11,987 nucleotides of DNA from assembly GCA_021845945.1 (NCBI GenBank), contig JAJZRD010000107.1:1-11987 (forward strand). The letters are read 5' to 3'. A program made the position numbers and the translations under genes. The first letter of the stretch is position 1, and the number at the start of each line of letters is the position of its first letter. The notes under the pieces are model-generated. The model ran no database searches. It was given only the letters and a program-made list of their open reading frames with translations, and had not been told where the DNA came from. Of this stretch, positions 5,360 to 11,987 are shown in pieces. The stretch comes from Chloroflexota bacterium (lineage in GTDB: Bacteria; Chloroflexota; UBA6077).

Positions 5360-7268
5360 GCTAAAGCTGCGCCTGGGCGCAGCTTTAGGCTTTATGGGCT
5401 TATCGATCGCATGGTCCGCTGTGGTGTGGGCAGCCCCCCCAGGAGCCCCGGATTCGGCTCCCGCGTCGGTGGCGCTGGGGGAGGTGGCCCCGACTCCGCC
5501 CCCTCTAGTGCTGGCGACCAGCGACACGCGGAGCTACACGGTGAAGCCCGGTGATACTCTGCTTTCCATATCCCGTGCCTTCGGGGTTACCACGTCGGCC
5601 ATCCTGGACGCCAACGGCCTGCAGGATCCCAACAGGCTGGTGGCGGGGGTGACGCTTACCATACCGAGCAGCCAGTCGCCGGTGGCGACGCCGACCGGCG
5701 CTCCCGCGCAGAACCCTGCGCCCCCTCCTCCGCCCGCCGCCACCCCTGGGCCCGCAGCTTCTCCCGCGCCTGCTCCCCCGGCGACCCAGGGACCTGCCCC
5801 TGCCCAACCCCAAACCCAAGCTGCTTCCACCAAAGATCCCCTCTACTTCGATCAGACCGGGTTCCGGGTCGCCAACGACCGCTTCTGGGACTACTTCAAC
5901 AAGCGAGGTGGGCTGCGCACCTTCGGCTACCCGATCTCCAAGGAGTTCCTGCTGTTCGGCTTCCGGGTGCAGGTCTTCCAGCGGGAGATCATGCAGCTCA
6001 ACCCGGACGGCTCCGTGTCCACCATGAACTTGCTGGACGATGGGCTGATGCCCTACACCCGCATCAACTTCTCCACCTTCCCCGGGGCCGACGGCGGGAT
6101 GGCGTCGGCGGCGCCCAAGCCCGGCAGCGATGGATACCTGGACAAGATGCTGGACTGGATGAAGGAGAAGGTGCCGGACCAGTGGAACGGAATGCCCGTC
6201 AACTTCTGGAAGACCTTCAACGAGACGGTCCGCTACGAGGACGCATACCCGGACAAGAAGATGGACCCGGGGATCATGCCGGCCATCAATCTGGAGCTGT
6301 GGGGAGCCCCCACCAGCGCGCCCTCCTACGACCCCAGCAACAAGAACTTCGTCTACCTGCGCTTCCAGCGGGGGATCATGCACTACGACAAGACCAACGG
6401 CACCACCCAGGGGCTGCTGCTGGGCGACTACCTGAAGTCCATCATCACCGGCATCAATCTGCCGCCCGACCTGGACGAGCAGGCGCGGGGCTCCCGCTTC
6501 TACCGCCAGTACAATCCCATGGCGGCAAACGGGCTGAACAGACCCAACGACCTGTCGGGCAGCGACATGAGGGGTGCCTTCGGTCGCGACGGGCTGGTGG
6601 TGCTGGATCCGGGCCACGGCGGCACCCAGATCGGCACGGCCCACGCCTTCCCGGATGGGTTGGTGCTGGTGGAGAAGGATATCAACCTGAAGGTGGCACT
6701 GAAGGTGGCCGACCTGCTGCGGCGGGGCGGTAGGCAGGTGTCGCTGACCCGAACCGCGGACACCCAGGTGAACAACCCGCCCAGGGACGTCACGGGGAAC
6801 GGCAGGATAACGCTGGACGACGACCTGGAGGCCCGGGTGGATATGGCCAACAACTCCGGGGCCGACCTGTTCCTTTCCATCCACTTCAACGGCAACAACA
6901 ACGGGGCGTTGAACGGCTCCGAGGTGTACTACAATGTCATGAGACCCTTCACCGACAAGAACAAGAAGTTTGCCCAGATGGTGCTGGACAACCTGATGGC
7001 CAGCACAAAAGCGGCGGGCTTCACCCTGAACAATCGCGGCATCAAGTTGGATGAGAACGCCGTGGGGAAGGGCAACGCCTTCTACCTGCTGGGTCCCACG
7101 GACGACGACCACCCCAGGGCCACCCAGATGGTGGGCGCCCTGGCGGAGGGGGCCTTCCTCACGAACGATCAGGATGCTTCCATGGTGAAGCAGGACAAGT
7201 TCCTGGATGCTGTGGCCGCAGGCTACGCCCAGGCGATCCAACAGTGGTTCCAGTCGATGGGCAAGTAG
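5316..7268 (+). CDS. LysM-containing N-acetylmuramoyl-L-alanine amidase (Amidase_3)
   Basis: This 650-residue exported protein probably hydrolyses the amide bond between N-acetylmuramic acid and the stem peptide of peptidoglycan. Residues 1-39 are a signal peptide with a charged front (RLKLR) and hydrophobic core ending at VVWA. Residues 73-117 are one LysM (YTVKPGDTLLSISRAFGV), which binds glycan. A Pro/Ala linker spans about 122-172. Residues 176-256 and about 287-378 look like two diverged copies of an uncharacterised module (GGLRTFGYPISKEF; VQVFQREIMQLN against YLRFQRGIMHYD). The zinc amidase domain covers 425-645, with ligands H434 (DPGHGG), E453 (VEKDIN) and H523 (SIHFNG) and catalytic E611 (AEGAFLTN), so it appears active. 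GTG 5316 is chosen because GAGGA precedes it and it retains the charged signal front; GTG 5334 or ATG 5394 are alternatives. Confidence 0.9.
   Translation: MIVSRLVIASRIASRLKLRLGAALGFMGLSIAWSAVVWAAPPGAPDSAPASVALGEVAPTPPPLVLATSDTRSYTVKPGDTLLSISRAFGVTTSAILDANGLQDPNRLVAGVTLTIPSSQSPVATPTGAPAQNPAPPPPPAATPGPAASPAPAPPATQGPAPAQPQTQAASTKDPLYFDQTGFRVANDRFWDYFNKRGGLRTFGYPISKEFLLFGFRVQVFQREIMQLNPDGSVSTMNLLDDGLMPYTRINFSTFPGADGGMASAAPKPGSDGYLDKMLDWMKEKVPDQWNGMPVNFWKTFNETVRYEDAYPDKKMDPGIMPAINLELWGAPTSAPSYDPSNKNFVYLRFQRGIMHYDKTNGTTQGLLLGDYLKSIITGINLPPDLDEQARGSRFYRQYNPMAANGLNRPNDLSGSDMRGAFGRDGLVVLDPGHGGTQIGTAHAFPDGLVLVEKDINLKVALKVADLLRRGGRQVSLTRTADTQVNNPPRDVTGNGRITLDDDLEARVDMANNSGADLFLSIHFNGNNNGALNGSEVYYNVMRPFTDKNKKFAQMVLDNLMASTKAAGFTLNNRGIKLDENAVGKGNAFYLLGPTDDDHPRATQMVGALAEGAFLTNDQDASMVKQDKFLDAVAAGYAQAIQQWFQSMGK
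5361..5388 (+). repeat. Perfect 12-bp hairpin inside signal-peptide codons
   Basis: CTAAAGCTGCGC (5361-5372) pairs perfectly with GCGCAGCTTTAG (5377-5388) around a CTGG loop. It lies about 45 bases after the GTG start, within codons for LKLRLGAAL. Such stability near a start could slow early translation or be a regulatory structure. If the ATG at 5394 were the real start, it would instead be a leader hairpin. Confidence 0.7.
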
Positions 7269-7340
7269 GGGACTCTGGCGTCCGTCGTCTGTTGCCTCGT
7301 GCCTTCTGCCTTGCGCTTGGGGTTGAGGTGCTGCAGCCGG

Positions 7341-8213
7341 ATGGGGGAAGGGCGCATCGACATCGGCTATCAGCGGAGCTGTGGCTGCCCGCCGAATCAC
7401 CTGAACTGCCTCGACGCCAAGGAGTGGATGAAGGCCCAGATAGGCGTCTGGCAGTTCTACTATGGGGGGAGAGATCTGCGGGATAAGGGGGCTCACCCCG
7501 CCGCCTTTCCAGTGGCGCTGGCTCGGCGGGTGATCGAGCTGTTCACCCATCGAGGCGAACTGGTGCTGGACCCCTTCGTCGGCAGCGGCACCACCCTGGT
7601 GGCTGCCCAGGAGCTGGAGCGCAACGCGGCGGGCTTCGATCTGCGGCCCGACTACGTGGAGCTGGCTGTCAGCCGGCTCCTGCCCGCGGCGGAGTGGAGC
7701 AGGGCTCGCCAACTCTGCCTGCGCGAAGACGCCCGCCGCATTCCCGAGTATCTGACGCCGGAAACCGTGAGTCTGGTCTTCACCTCTCCCCCCTACGCCA
7801 ACCTGCTGAACCGCCGCCGGAGGAACAAGAGCAGACGGGGGGACTTGAGGAAGAACAGCCAGTACCTGAAGGTGGAACAGTACTCCCAGGATCCCCGGGA
7901 CCTGGGGACCCTGCAGTTGGAGGATTACTCCCTGGAGATAGCGGCTATCTTCGCGGGGATACTGCCCTTGCTGCGGCGCCGCGCTCACTGTGTGGTCAAC
8001 GTGCCCGACATGTGGTGGGAGGACCGGAGGATCACCATCCACGTGGCGCTGATCGGGGCCCTGCGGGGGGTGGGCTACGAGCTGAGGAACGTCATCATCT
8101 GGGATCGGACCAACATCGTGAACAGGGTCGGCATCTTTGGCTGGCCCAACAACTACATCACCATGGGCACCACCTTCGAGTACCTGCTCGATTTCTGGCG
8201 GCCACCCGACTGA
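7341..8213 (+). CDS. DNA methyltransferase (N6-adenine or N4-cytosine type), circularly permuted
   Basis: The 290-residue protein carries the S-adenosylmethionine site DPFVGSGTTL (residues 77-86) and the catalytic motif TSPPY (148-152). The sequence before motif I (HPAAFPVALARRVIELF) and after it (AAQELERNAAGFDLRPDYVELA) is what beta-class amino-methyltransferases normally have at their C-terminus. Here it comes first, followed by TSPPYANLL and ending in TTFEYLLDFWR, so the order is permuted. An N-terminal Cys-rich stretch (CGCPPNHLNC) may bind metal. The methylated base and target site cannot be read from sequence. No restriction gene is adjacent, so it may be an orphan regulatory or protective methylase. 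ATG 7341 is preferred, with GAGGTG ten bases upstream; an in-frame GTG at 7299 would add 14 unlikely residues. Confidence 0.85.
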   Translation: MGEGRIDIGYQRSCGCPPNHLNCLDAKEWMKAQIGVWQFYYGGRDLRDKGAHPAAFPVALARRVIELFTHRGELVLDPFVGSGTTLVAAQELERNAAGFDLRPDYVELAVSRLLPAAEWSRARQLCLREDARRIPEYLTPETVSLVFTSPPYANLLNRRRRNKSRRGDLRKNSQYLKVEQYSQDPRDLGTLQLEDYSLEIAAIFAGILPLLRRRAHCVVNVPDMWWEDRRITIHVALIGALRGVGYELRNVIIWDRTNIVNRVGIFGWPNNYITMGTTFEYLLDFWRPPD

Positions 8214-8229
8214 TCTGGAAATGGCGTAG

Positions 8230-8250
8230 GGCGGGGGTTTATCCCCCGCC
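8230..8250. terminator. GC-rich hairpin between convergent genes, possible bidirectional terminator
   Basis: GGCGGGGG (8230-8237) and CCCCCGCC (8243-8250) form a perfect 8-bp stem around TTTAT, 16 bases after the methyltransferase stop. There is no T run, so intrinsic termination is uncertain. The unit resembles a dispersed intergenic repeat of GC-rich genomes. Confidence 0.4.
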
Positions 8251-8303
8251 GCCTAGCCGGTCGCCCCCGCAGGGTTCGGTGCCGAGTCGTCGGTCCTCAC
8301 CCC

Positions 8304-8346
8304 GTGACGCGAGCGGGCGCAGCGTCACGCCTCTCCCAATGGGAGA
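8304..8346. repeat. Two adjacent small inverted repeats (dispersed-repeat type)
   Basis: GTGACGC (8304-8310) pairs with GCGTCAC (8322-8328). Directly after, TCTCCCA (8332-8338) pairs with TGGGAGA (8340-8346). They lie just beyond the stop of the tRNA nucleotidyltransferase gene, between convergent genes. The CTCACCCC...CTCTCCCAATGGGAGA pattern looks like a common intergenic repeat family rather than a gene. Confidence 0.6.
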
Positions 8347-8351
8347 AGGAA

Positions 8352-9740
8352 TCACCCTGTCCCCCCTTCTCCCCGTGACCCCGTCTCCACCTCGAGGGTC
8401 TGGCGGGCGAGGGCGATGGCCGCTTCCCGATCGTCCGGGTCTATCTCGCCGTCCAGGACGGCGTTGAGGAGCCGATCCTTCACCTGGCCGATCCAGGGGC
8501 CCGGAGGCTTCTGGAAGATCGCCATCAGCTCGTTGCCGTCCAGCGGGCTCTTGATCTTCTCGGTCTCCTCTTCCTCTCTCAGCCGCTGAACCCGCTCCTC
8601 CAGCTCCCGAACCAGCGTCATCCGGGCTGCTACCTTGGCCTCTCGCTGGCTGGTGATGTCGGCTCGGGAGAGGGCGAAGAGGAGGGGCAGCTCCTCTCCG
8701 GCCTCCCGTACGAAGCGGCGCACGGCTCCCACCGTCCAGTCGCTCTCGTACAGGTTGATCCGCTGGTGCAGTCGCACCAGCTTGGTCACCCGCTCCACCA
8801 GCTCCGTGCTGTAGCGGAAGCGCAGCAGCACCTGCCGGGCGATCTCGGCACCCAGCACCTCGTGGCCGAAGAAGTGAACCTCGCCGTCTTCGACGCTCTT
8901 CGTGTTCGGTTTGGCGATGTCGTGGAGGACGGCTGCCCACCGGAGGGATAGGTCGGCGTCGGTGTTCTCCACCACCTGGAGGGTGTGCCGCCACACGTCC
9001 TTGTGGTGGTAATCTCCCCGCTGCTGCAGTCCGATCATCGGGAGCAGCTCCGGGATCAACTGGTCCAGGAGGTAGCTGTTGTGGAGCAGCTTCAGCCCCT
9101 CAGCCGGGCGGGGGGAGAGGAGGATCTTGGTCATCTCCTCCGCACGCCGCTCCCAGCTGATCTTCCCCAGGGTCTTGGCCCGATGGATTATGGCGGCGTA
9201 GCTGTCCCGCTCGATGTCGAAGCCCAGCTGGCAGGCAAAGCGGATCGCCCTCAGCATCCGCAGCGGGTCTTCCTTGAACCGCTCCTCGGCGCTGCCCACG
9301 GCCCGGAGGTAGCGGCCTGTGAGATCGGACCGGCCGCCGAAGGGGTCGATTATGGTCCCCTCCGGGGTCATGGCCATGGCGTTGATGGTGAAGTCCCGCC
9401 GGGCCAGGTCGTCCTCCAGGGACCGAATGAACTCCACCTCCGGCTTCCGGGTGTCACGGTAGACCTCGCCCCGGTAGGTGGTGATCTCCACCCGCTTGTT
9501 GTCGATCACCGCCCCGATGGTTCCAAACTTCTCACCCACCTTGTAGATGCTGACGTGGGTGGTGGGGGGCCAGGGCTCCCGCAGGATGGCCTCCGTCTCG
9601 GGTGGTGTCGCGTCGGTGGCAAAGTCCAGGTCCGGACTCGGTCGGCGCAGCAGCCGGTCCCGAACGGAGCCCCCCACCAGGTATAGCTCTTTGCCGGCGC
9701 GCGCGAAGCGCTCCGCGAGGATCTGAAACAGTCGATTCAT
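8352..9740 (-). CDS. cca: CCA tRNA nucleotidyltransferase / poly(A) polymerase family protein with HD domain
   Basis: The 462-residue protein is a class II nucleotidyltransferase. It has the nucleotide-binding LVGGSVRD (21-28), the metal-binding acids of DLDF (D37, D39), RRDFTINAM (114-122) and the EDPLRMLRAIRF helix (157-168) that selects the incoming nucleotide. A C-terminal HD phosphohydrolase domain follows, with H252 (WRHTLQ), H273-D274 (VLHDIAKP) and H293 (FFGHE). By family knowledge it adds or repairs the 3' CCA of tRNAs; the HD domain would remove 2',3'-cyclic or other end phosphates. CCA-adding, A-adding and poly(A) specificity cannot be separated here. It starts eight bases after the stop of the translin-like gene and is probably co-transcribed with it. 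The last residues (SRGEGGTG) run into repeat-like DNA, so the natural C-terminus may once have been different. Confidence 0.9.
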   Translation of the reverse strand: MNRLFQILAERFARAGKELYLVGGSVRDRLLRRPSPDLDFATDATPPETEAILREPWPPTTHVSIYKVGEKFGTIGAVIDNKRVEITTYRGEVYRDTRKPEVEFIRSLEDDLARRDFTINAMAMTPEGTIIDPFGGRSDLTGRYLRAVGSAEERFKEDPLRMLRAIRFACQLGFDIERDSYAAIIHRAKTLGKISWERRAEEMTKILLSPRPAEGLKLLHNSYLLDQLIPELLPMIGLQQRGDYHHKDVWRHTLQVVENTDADLSLRWAAVLHDIAKPNTKSVEDGEVHFFGHEVLGAEIARQVLLRFRYSTELVERVTKLVRLHQRINLYESDWTVGAVRRFVREAGEELPLLFALSRADITSQREAKVAARMTLVRELEERVQRLREEEETEKIKSPLDGNELMAIFQKPPGPWIGQVKDRLLNAVLDGEIDPDDREAAIALARQTLEVETGSRGEGGTG

Positions 9741-9748
9741 CGGCTACG

Positions 9749-10453
9749 CTAACGGTCGAAGTCTCGGGTTCGCGGGGTCGAGCCCTCAGCGCCCGGTTCC
9801 GGTTCCTCCGAGCTGAAGGCGGTCCCCGGCGCGCCGAAGCCGGAACGCTCCAGGGCCAGGGCCAGCTCCCGCTGCCGGAGAGCGGTCGTCAAGTCGCCTC
9901 GGGTCTTCTCCATTATGCCTCGAACGGAATCGGTGGTGCGCCTCAGGCCGCCGGTTAGAGCATCCGGGAAGTCTATGGTAACCAGGATGCTGTAGATGTC
10001 GTCCATGATCCGCAGGATCTCCTCGGAGCGACTCATCTCCCCCAGCCGCAGCCGGTCCAGGATGTATCGTCGCAGCTCGCCCACCGACTCTCCCATGCCG
10101 TTCAGATAGGCGGCGGGCTCCACTCCAAGCTGCTGCCGGTCGGGTATCGGATCGTGGTTGATGAGGGCGTAGGTTATGGCGGCCTCGGCCAGCTCCTTCT
10201 GGGAGTCCTGGACGTATCCGGCGAAGCGCAGGTCGGGGTGATCCTGGAGGTTAGCCGAGATCTGATCGCTGATAGCCTTGGCCCTGTCCCGCAGATCCCG
10301 GGCCTTGTCGTTCTCTCCCCGGTGCACCGCTCGGATGCTGAGGGAGCAGGATCGGGTCAGCTCTCGCGAGGCGGCCAGCGCCTTCTCCCTGGCTGCGTTC
10401 TTTGCCTCCAGTTCCCGGATCAACTCGCCGCCCATCTCTTCCACCTGTGCCAT
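9749..10453 (-). CDS. Translin/TRAX-family RNA-binding protein
   Basis: This 234-residue, mainly helical protein matches the translin fold in order: REKALAASRELTRSCSLSI and RAVHRGENDKAR, then DHPDLRFAGYVQDSQKELAEAAITYAL, PAAYLNGMGESVGELRRYILD, and DFPDALTGGLRRTTDSVRGI with EKTRGDL. The E-x-x-E pair E87/E90 sits where TRAX carries two of its catalytic glutamates, so nuclease activity is possible but unproven. In eukaryotes translin and TRAX form the C3PO ribonuclease, with reported roles in RNA-silencing and tRNA 5'-leader processing; prokaryotic homologues are poorly studied. A strong GGAGGA site five bases before the ATG at 10453 fixes the start, although the frame is open to 10678. The gene precedes the CCA enzyme by eight bases, which supports an RNA or tRNA role. 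The tail after about residue 203 is acidic and looks disordered. Confidence 0.8.
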   Translation of the reverse strand: MAQVEEMGGELIRELEAKNAAREKALAASRELTRSCSLSIRAVHRGENDKARDLRDRAKAISDQISANLQDHPDLRFAGYVQDSQKELAEAAITYALINHDPIPDRQQLGVEPAAYLNGMGESVGELRRYILDRLRLGEMSRSEEILRIMDDIYSILVTIDFPDALTGGLRRTTDSVRGIMEKTRGDLTTALRQRELALALERSGFGAPGTAFSSEEPEPGAEGSTPRTRDFDR

Positions 10454-10518
10454 CGGCTTCCTCCACCGTCTCCAGTCCCAAGATCTCCCCTGCCTACGGG
10501 GAGGCTGCGTGATCACGA

Positions 10519-10527
10519 ATTGTACCA
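10519..10527 (-). promoter_or_regulatory. Possible extended -10 promoter for the translin-cca pair
   Basis: Read on the minus strand, TGG-TACAAT forms an extended -10 (TGn plus hexamer) about 65 bases before the translin-like ATG. The best -35-like hexamer, TTCGAC (10544-10539), is only 14 bp away, so the -35 is poor. This is a weak prediction. Confidence 0.35.
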
Positions 10528-10613
10528 TACGGTCTCCGGTCGAAGGGCGGCGGCTGTAGCGGTCCGCAACTTGCCCCAATAGCCGCAACCTAGGGTGTCG
10601 TGGAGTCTCCGGT

Positions 10614-10973
10614 ATGGCTGAACAGATCGATGGCTTCGAATTCCCAGCTTTCATCGAGGATCTTCCCGAGGCGGACATCCCCTACGCCGGGCTCCGGGGG
10701 CGGGCGCTGCGAGGCGATCGCGGACTTGTGGTGTTCAACGAGGCCGACGTGGAGGTGGACGTGCTGGAGCACTCCCACGGCGACCAGTGGGGCATCGTGT
10801 TGGAGGGTCGGGTCGACTACGTAATAGCCGGCCAGACTCAGCACTATTACGTCGGGGATAGTTACTTCATCCCCGCGGGGGTTCCCCACGGCGTGAAGTT
10901 CCACCCGGGGGCGCGGTCGGTGGACTTCTTCTCCGACAGAGAGCGCTACCCCGTCAAATCGCGTCGGGGGTAG
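10614..10973 (+). CDS. Small single-domain cupin
   Basis: The 119-residue protein has both cupin motifs: EHSHGDQWGIVLEGRVDY (52-69), with metal ligands H53, H55 and E64, and GDSYFIPAGVPHGV (81-94), with H92. All four usual ligands are present, so it should bind a divalent metal. Small cupins of this type serve as sugar isomerases, dioxygenases or ligand-binding proteins; the substrate cannot be told. GGAG at 10602-10605 lies eight bases before the ATG. The gene is divergent from the translin-cca pair with about 160 bp between, and nothing links their functions. Confidence 0.85.
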   Translation: MAEQIDGFEFPAFIEDLPEADIPYAGLRGRALRGDRGLVVFNEADVEVDVLEHSHGDQWGIVLEGRVDYVIAGQTQHYYVGDSYFIPAGVPHGVKFHPGARSVDFFSDRERYPVKSRRG

Positions 10974-11120
10974 GGCAGCGGTAGGTTCGAGTGGGCGGGT
11001 TGGGGGGCATCCCCAGTGCCGTCGAGCGGTGAGTGTGCTACACTCTCGGCGCCACTCCACCGGCCGTTGCGGTTCCCACCGTTCGGCATCCAGTTCTGCG
11101 CTTCGTTCCAGAGCCTTTGG

Positions 11121-11504
11121 CTAAGACCCTGTCTTGCGCCTGCTCCACTCCGGCAGCGGCTTGCCGGAAGTCTGGTTTTCGATCCAGTCTTTGATCTGCT
11201 CGGCATTGTGAGCCCTGAAGCTGAAGCGGTAAGCCCCGGTGCGCTCTTGCGCTCGGATGTCCACGTAGGGATCGGCAAACCGCTGTTCCGCCCAGTTCTT
11301 CAGGGTGCCGGCGCTTTGCAGGGTCGTGCTCCTGATCGAGAGAATGGCGAGAGGGGCGCCCGTCGGGATGGCCCACGCTTCGTCGGATGCCATTTCCTCC
11401 GGCGCAGGCATGGTGCCCTCGCGGCGGACTTCTGCCTCGTCCCGCAGCACGTTCTCGATCTCGTCCGCGTGCCGCGCTGGTACCACGATGCGGTACTCGT
11501 ACAT
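11121..11504 (-). CDS. Uncharacterised small protein
   Basis: This 127-residue protein starts at an ATG (A at 11504) preceded by AGGAG with a nine-base spacer. It begins MYEYRIVVPARHADEIENVL, has a central strand-like LAILSIRSTTLQSA, and repeats the pattern near the end with AYRFSFRAHNAEQIKDWIE, suggesting a compact alpha/beta fold. I recognise no family, and there is no signal peptide, membrane segment or catalytic motif. The ribosome binding site and the ordinary amino-acid composition support a real gene. It stands alone, between the cupin and the gene at the window end. Confidence 0.6.
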   Translation of the reverse strand: MYEYRIVVPARHADEIENVLRDEAEVRREGTMPAPEEMASDEAWAIPTGAPLAILSIRSTTLQSAGTLKNWAEQRFADPYVDIRAQERTGAYRFSFRAHNAEQIKDWIENQTSGKPLPEWSRRKTGS

Positions 11505-11836
11505 CGATCGACTCTCCTATCGGCCCAAGTTTGCGGACCATGCGCAGCCGTCTGGTGCTGCGACTCATGGGGGAGGGCAATCGACATGCCACCGCGGGGA
11601 GCGACGGCCATCAGACTTCCGGGTCAGCCCCCACCTCGTGGTGGGCAGCGGCATGGCTCTTGCCCGGGCTTCGCCCATTCCCAGAGGCGGTCTCCACGGC
11701 GTGGGAGCATCGGTGCTGGGGGCGGCAGTCGAAGAGGTCCGGCGGCGACAGCGGCTGCGGGCCCGCCGAGATCCCTGGAAGGGGTGGACTGCCGGAACAG
11801 AAGCGAAGGCATCAGAATCGGGCGGGGGTGAAACCG
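11505..11836. other. Intergenic region, no gene supported
   Basis: Long open frames cross this stretch on both strands, but they have low-complexity, Arg/Pro/Gly-rich translations and no ribosome binding sites, as expected of chance frames in GC-rich DNA. I see no RNA gene, promoter of quality, or inverted repeat worth naming. It presumably carries promoters for the flanking divergent genes. Confidence 0.45.
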
Positions 11837-11987
11837 ATGAGCAAGATTATACGCTGGGGCGGCCCTCCCGAGAGGCTGTCGGAGGATAGCCGCTGTCCCT
11901 TCCCTCACTGGGACTACTACAAGCGTCGCCAGATCCCTGGGCCAACCGGTGCCTGCCGGCTGCATCGTTGGGCGAACCGGAGGCGGT
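11837..11987 (+). CDS. Cys/His-rich small protein, 3'-truncated by the window
   Basis: An ATG preceded by GGGGGTGA opens a frame of 50 codons that is uninterrupted to the window edge. The start is MSKIIRWGGPPERLSEDS; it is followed by CPFPHWDYY (C20, H24) and CRLHRWANRR (C40, H43), a pair of Cys/His dyads that could bind zinc. No family was recognised. The composition looks like a real small protein, but with the 3' end missing the call is tentative. Confidence 0.45.
   Translation, partial: MSKIIRWGGPPERLSEDSRCPFPHWDYYKRRQIPGPTGACRLHRWANRRR

Noticed and set aside
5505..8042. A very long minus-strand open frame (845 codons) opposite the amidase and methyltransferase genes
   Set aside because: It is antisense to two genes with full catalytic motifs, and its translation is His/Gly/Arg/Val-rich with no domain. 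GC-rich codon use leaves such shadows free of stops.
8239..8994. Second minus-strand frame inside the nucleotidyltransferase gene
   Set aside because: It overlaps the gene in another frame and encodes only Arg/Gly/Pro-rich low-complexity sequence.
10454..10678. Upstream extension of the translin-like frame
   Set aside because: The added residues overlap the divergent cupin gene and lack translin similarity. A strong GGAGGA site marks the ATG at 10453.
11016..11889. Two long plus-strand frames near the window end
   Set aside because: They run opposite the 127-residue protein that has a good ribosome binding site, and their translations are Arg/Pro/Gly-rich without any motif.

Overview
The window is GC-rich bacterial chromosomal DNA with short intergenic gaps and genes on both strands. 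The gene set best fits an uncultured Chloroflexota-like bacterium: secreted proteins built from Ig-like and glycosidase modules, a LysM/amidase protein with GYPIS-type modules, a translin-like protein beside a tRNA nucleotidyltransferase, and an archaeal/thermophile-type protein disulfide oxidoreductase. This assignment is inference from protein style; there is no rRNA or other phylogenetic marker here.

Layout. (1) 1-1717 is a decayed region: the 3' part of a single-domain response regulator, a histidine kinase pseudogene on the opposite strand with a stop, a frameshift and deletions, and a shrunken, frameshifted IS66 transposase remnant. (2) 1806-2609 is the most notable locus. A consensus-like promoter overlaps a perfect 19-bp palindrome of CsoR/CstR type. 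A leader hairpin and strong ribosome binding site follow, then a glutaredoxin-like protein disulfide oxidoreductase in which an in-frame TGA sits exactly at the first cysteine of the C-terminal CPYC site. A small hairpin with a G-rich loop follows the TGA, and the reading frame continues intact to a normal TAA. I read this as a candidate selenoprotein (UPYC); a nonsense mutation or a base-call error is the main alternative. (3) 2742-5005 (minus) is a two-gene unit with overlapping stop and start: a small secreted protein, then a secreted clan GH-A-like glycoside hydrolase. (4) 5316-7268 encodes a LysM plus N-acetylmuramoyl-L-alanine amidase. Its 5' end contains an 18-bp tandem repeat and a 12-bp perfect hairpin inside the signal-peptide codons. 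(5) 7341-8213 is an orphan, circularly permuted DNA methyltransferase. (6) 8352-10453 (minus) is a tight pair, translin-like protein then CCA/poly(A) nucleotidyltransferase, suggesting a tRNA or RNA end-processing unit. (7) 10614-11987 holds a cupin, an unrecognised 127-aa protein, and the start of a small Cys/His-rich protein cut by the window edge.

No CRISPR array, rRNA or tRNA was seen. The selenocysteine machinery (selA, selB, selC, selD), any CsoR-family regulator gene and any restriction endonuclease lie outside the window if they exist, so the selenoprotein and operator readings rest on local sequence only.
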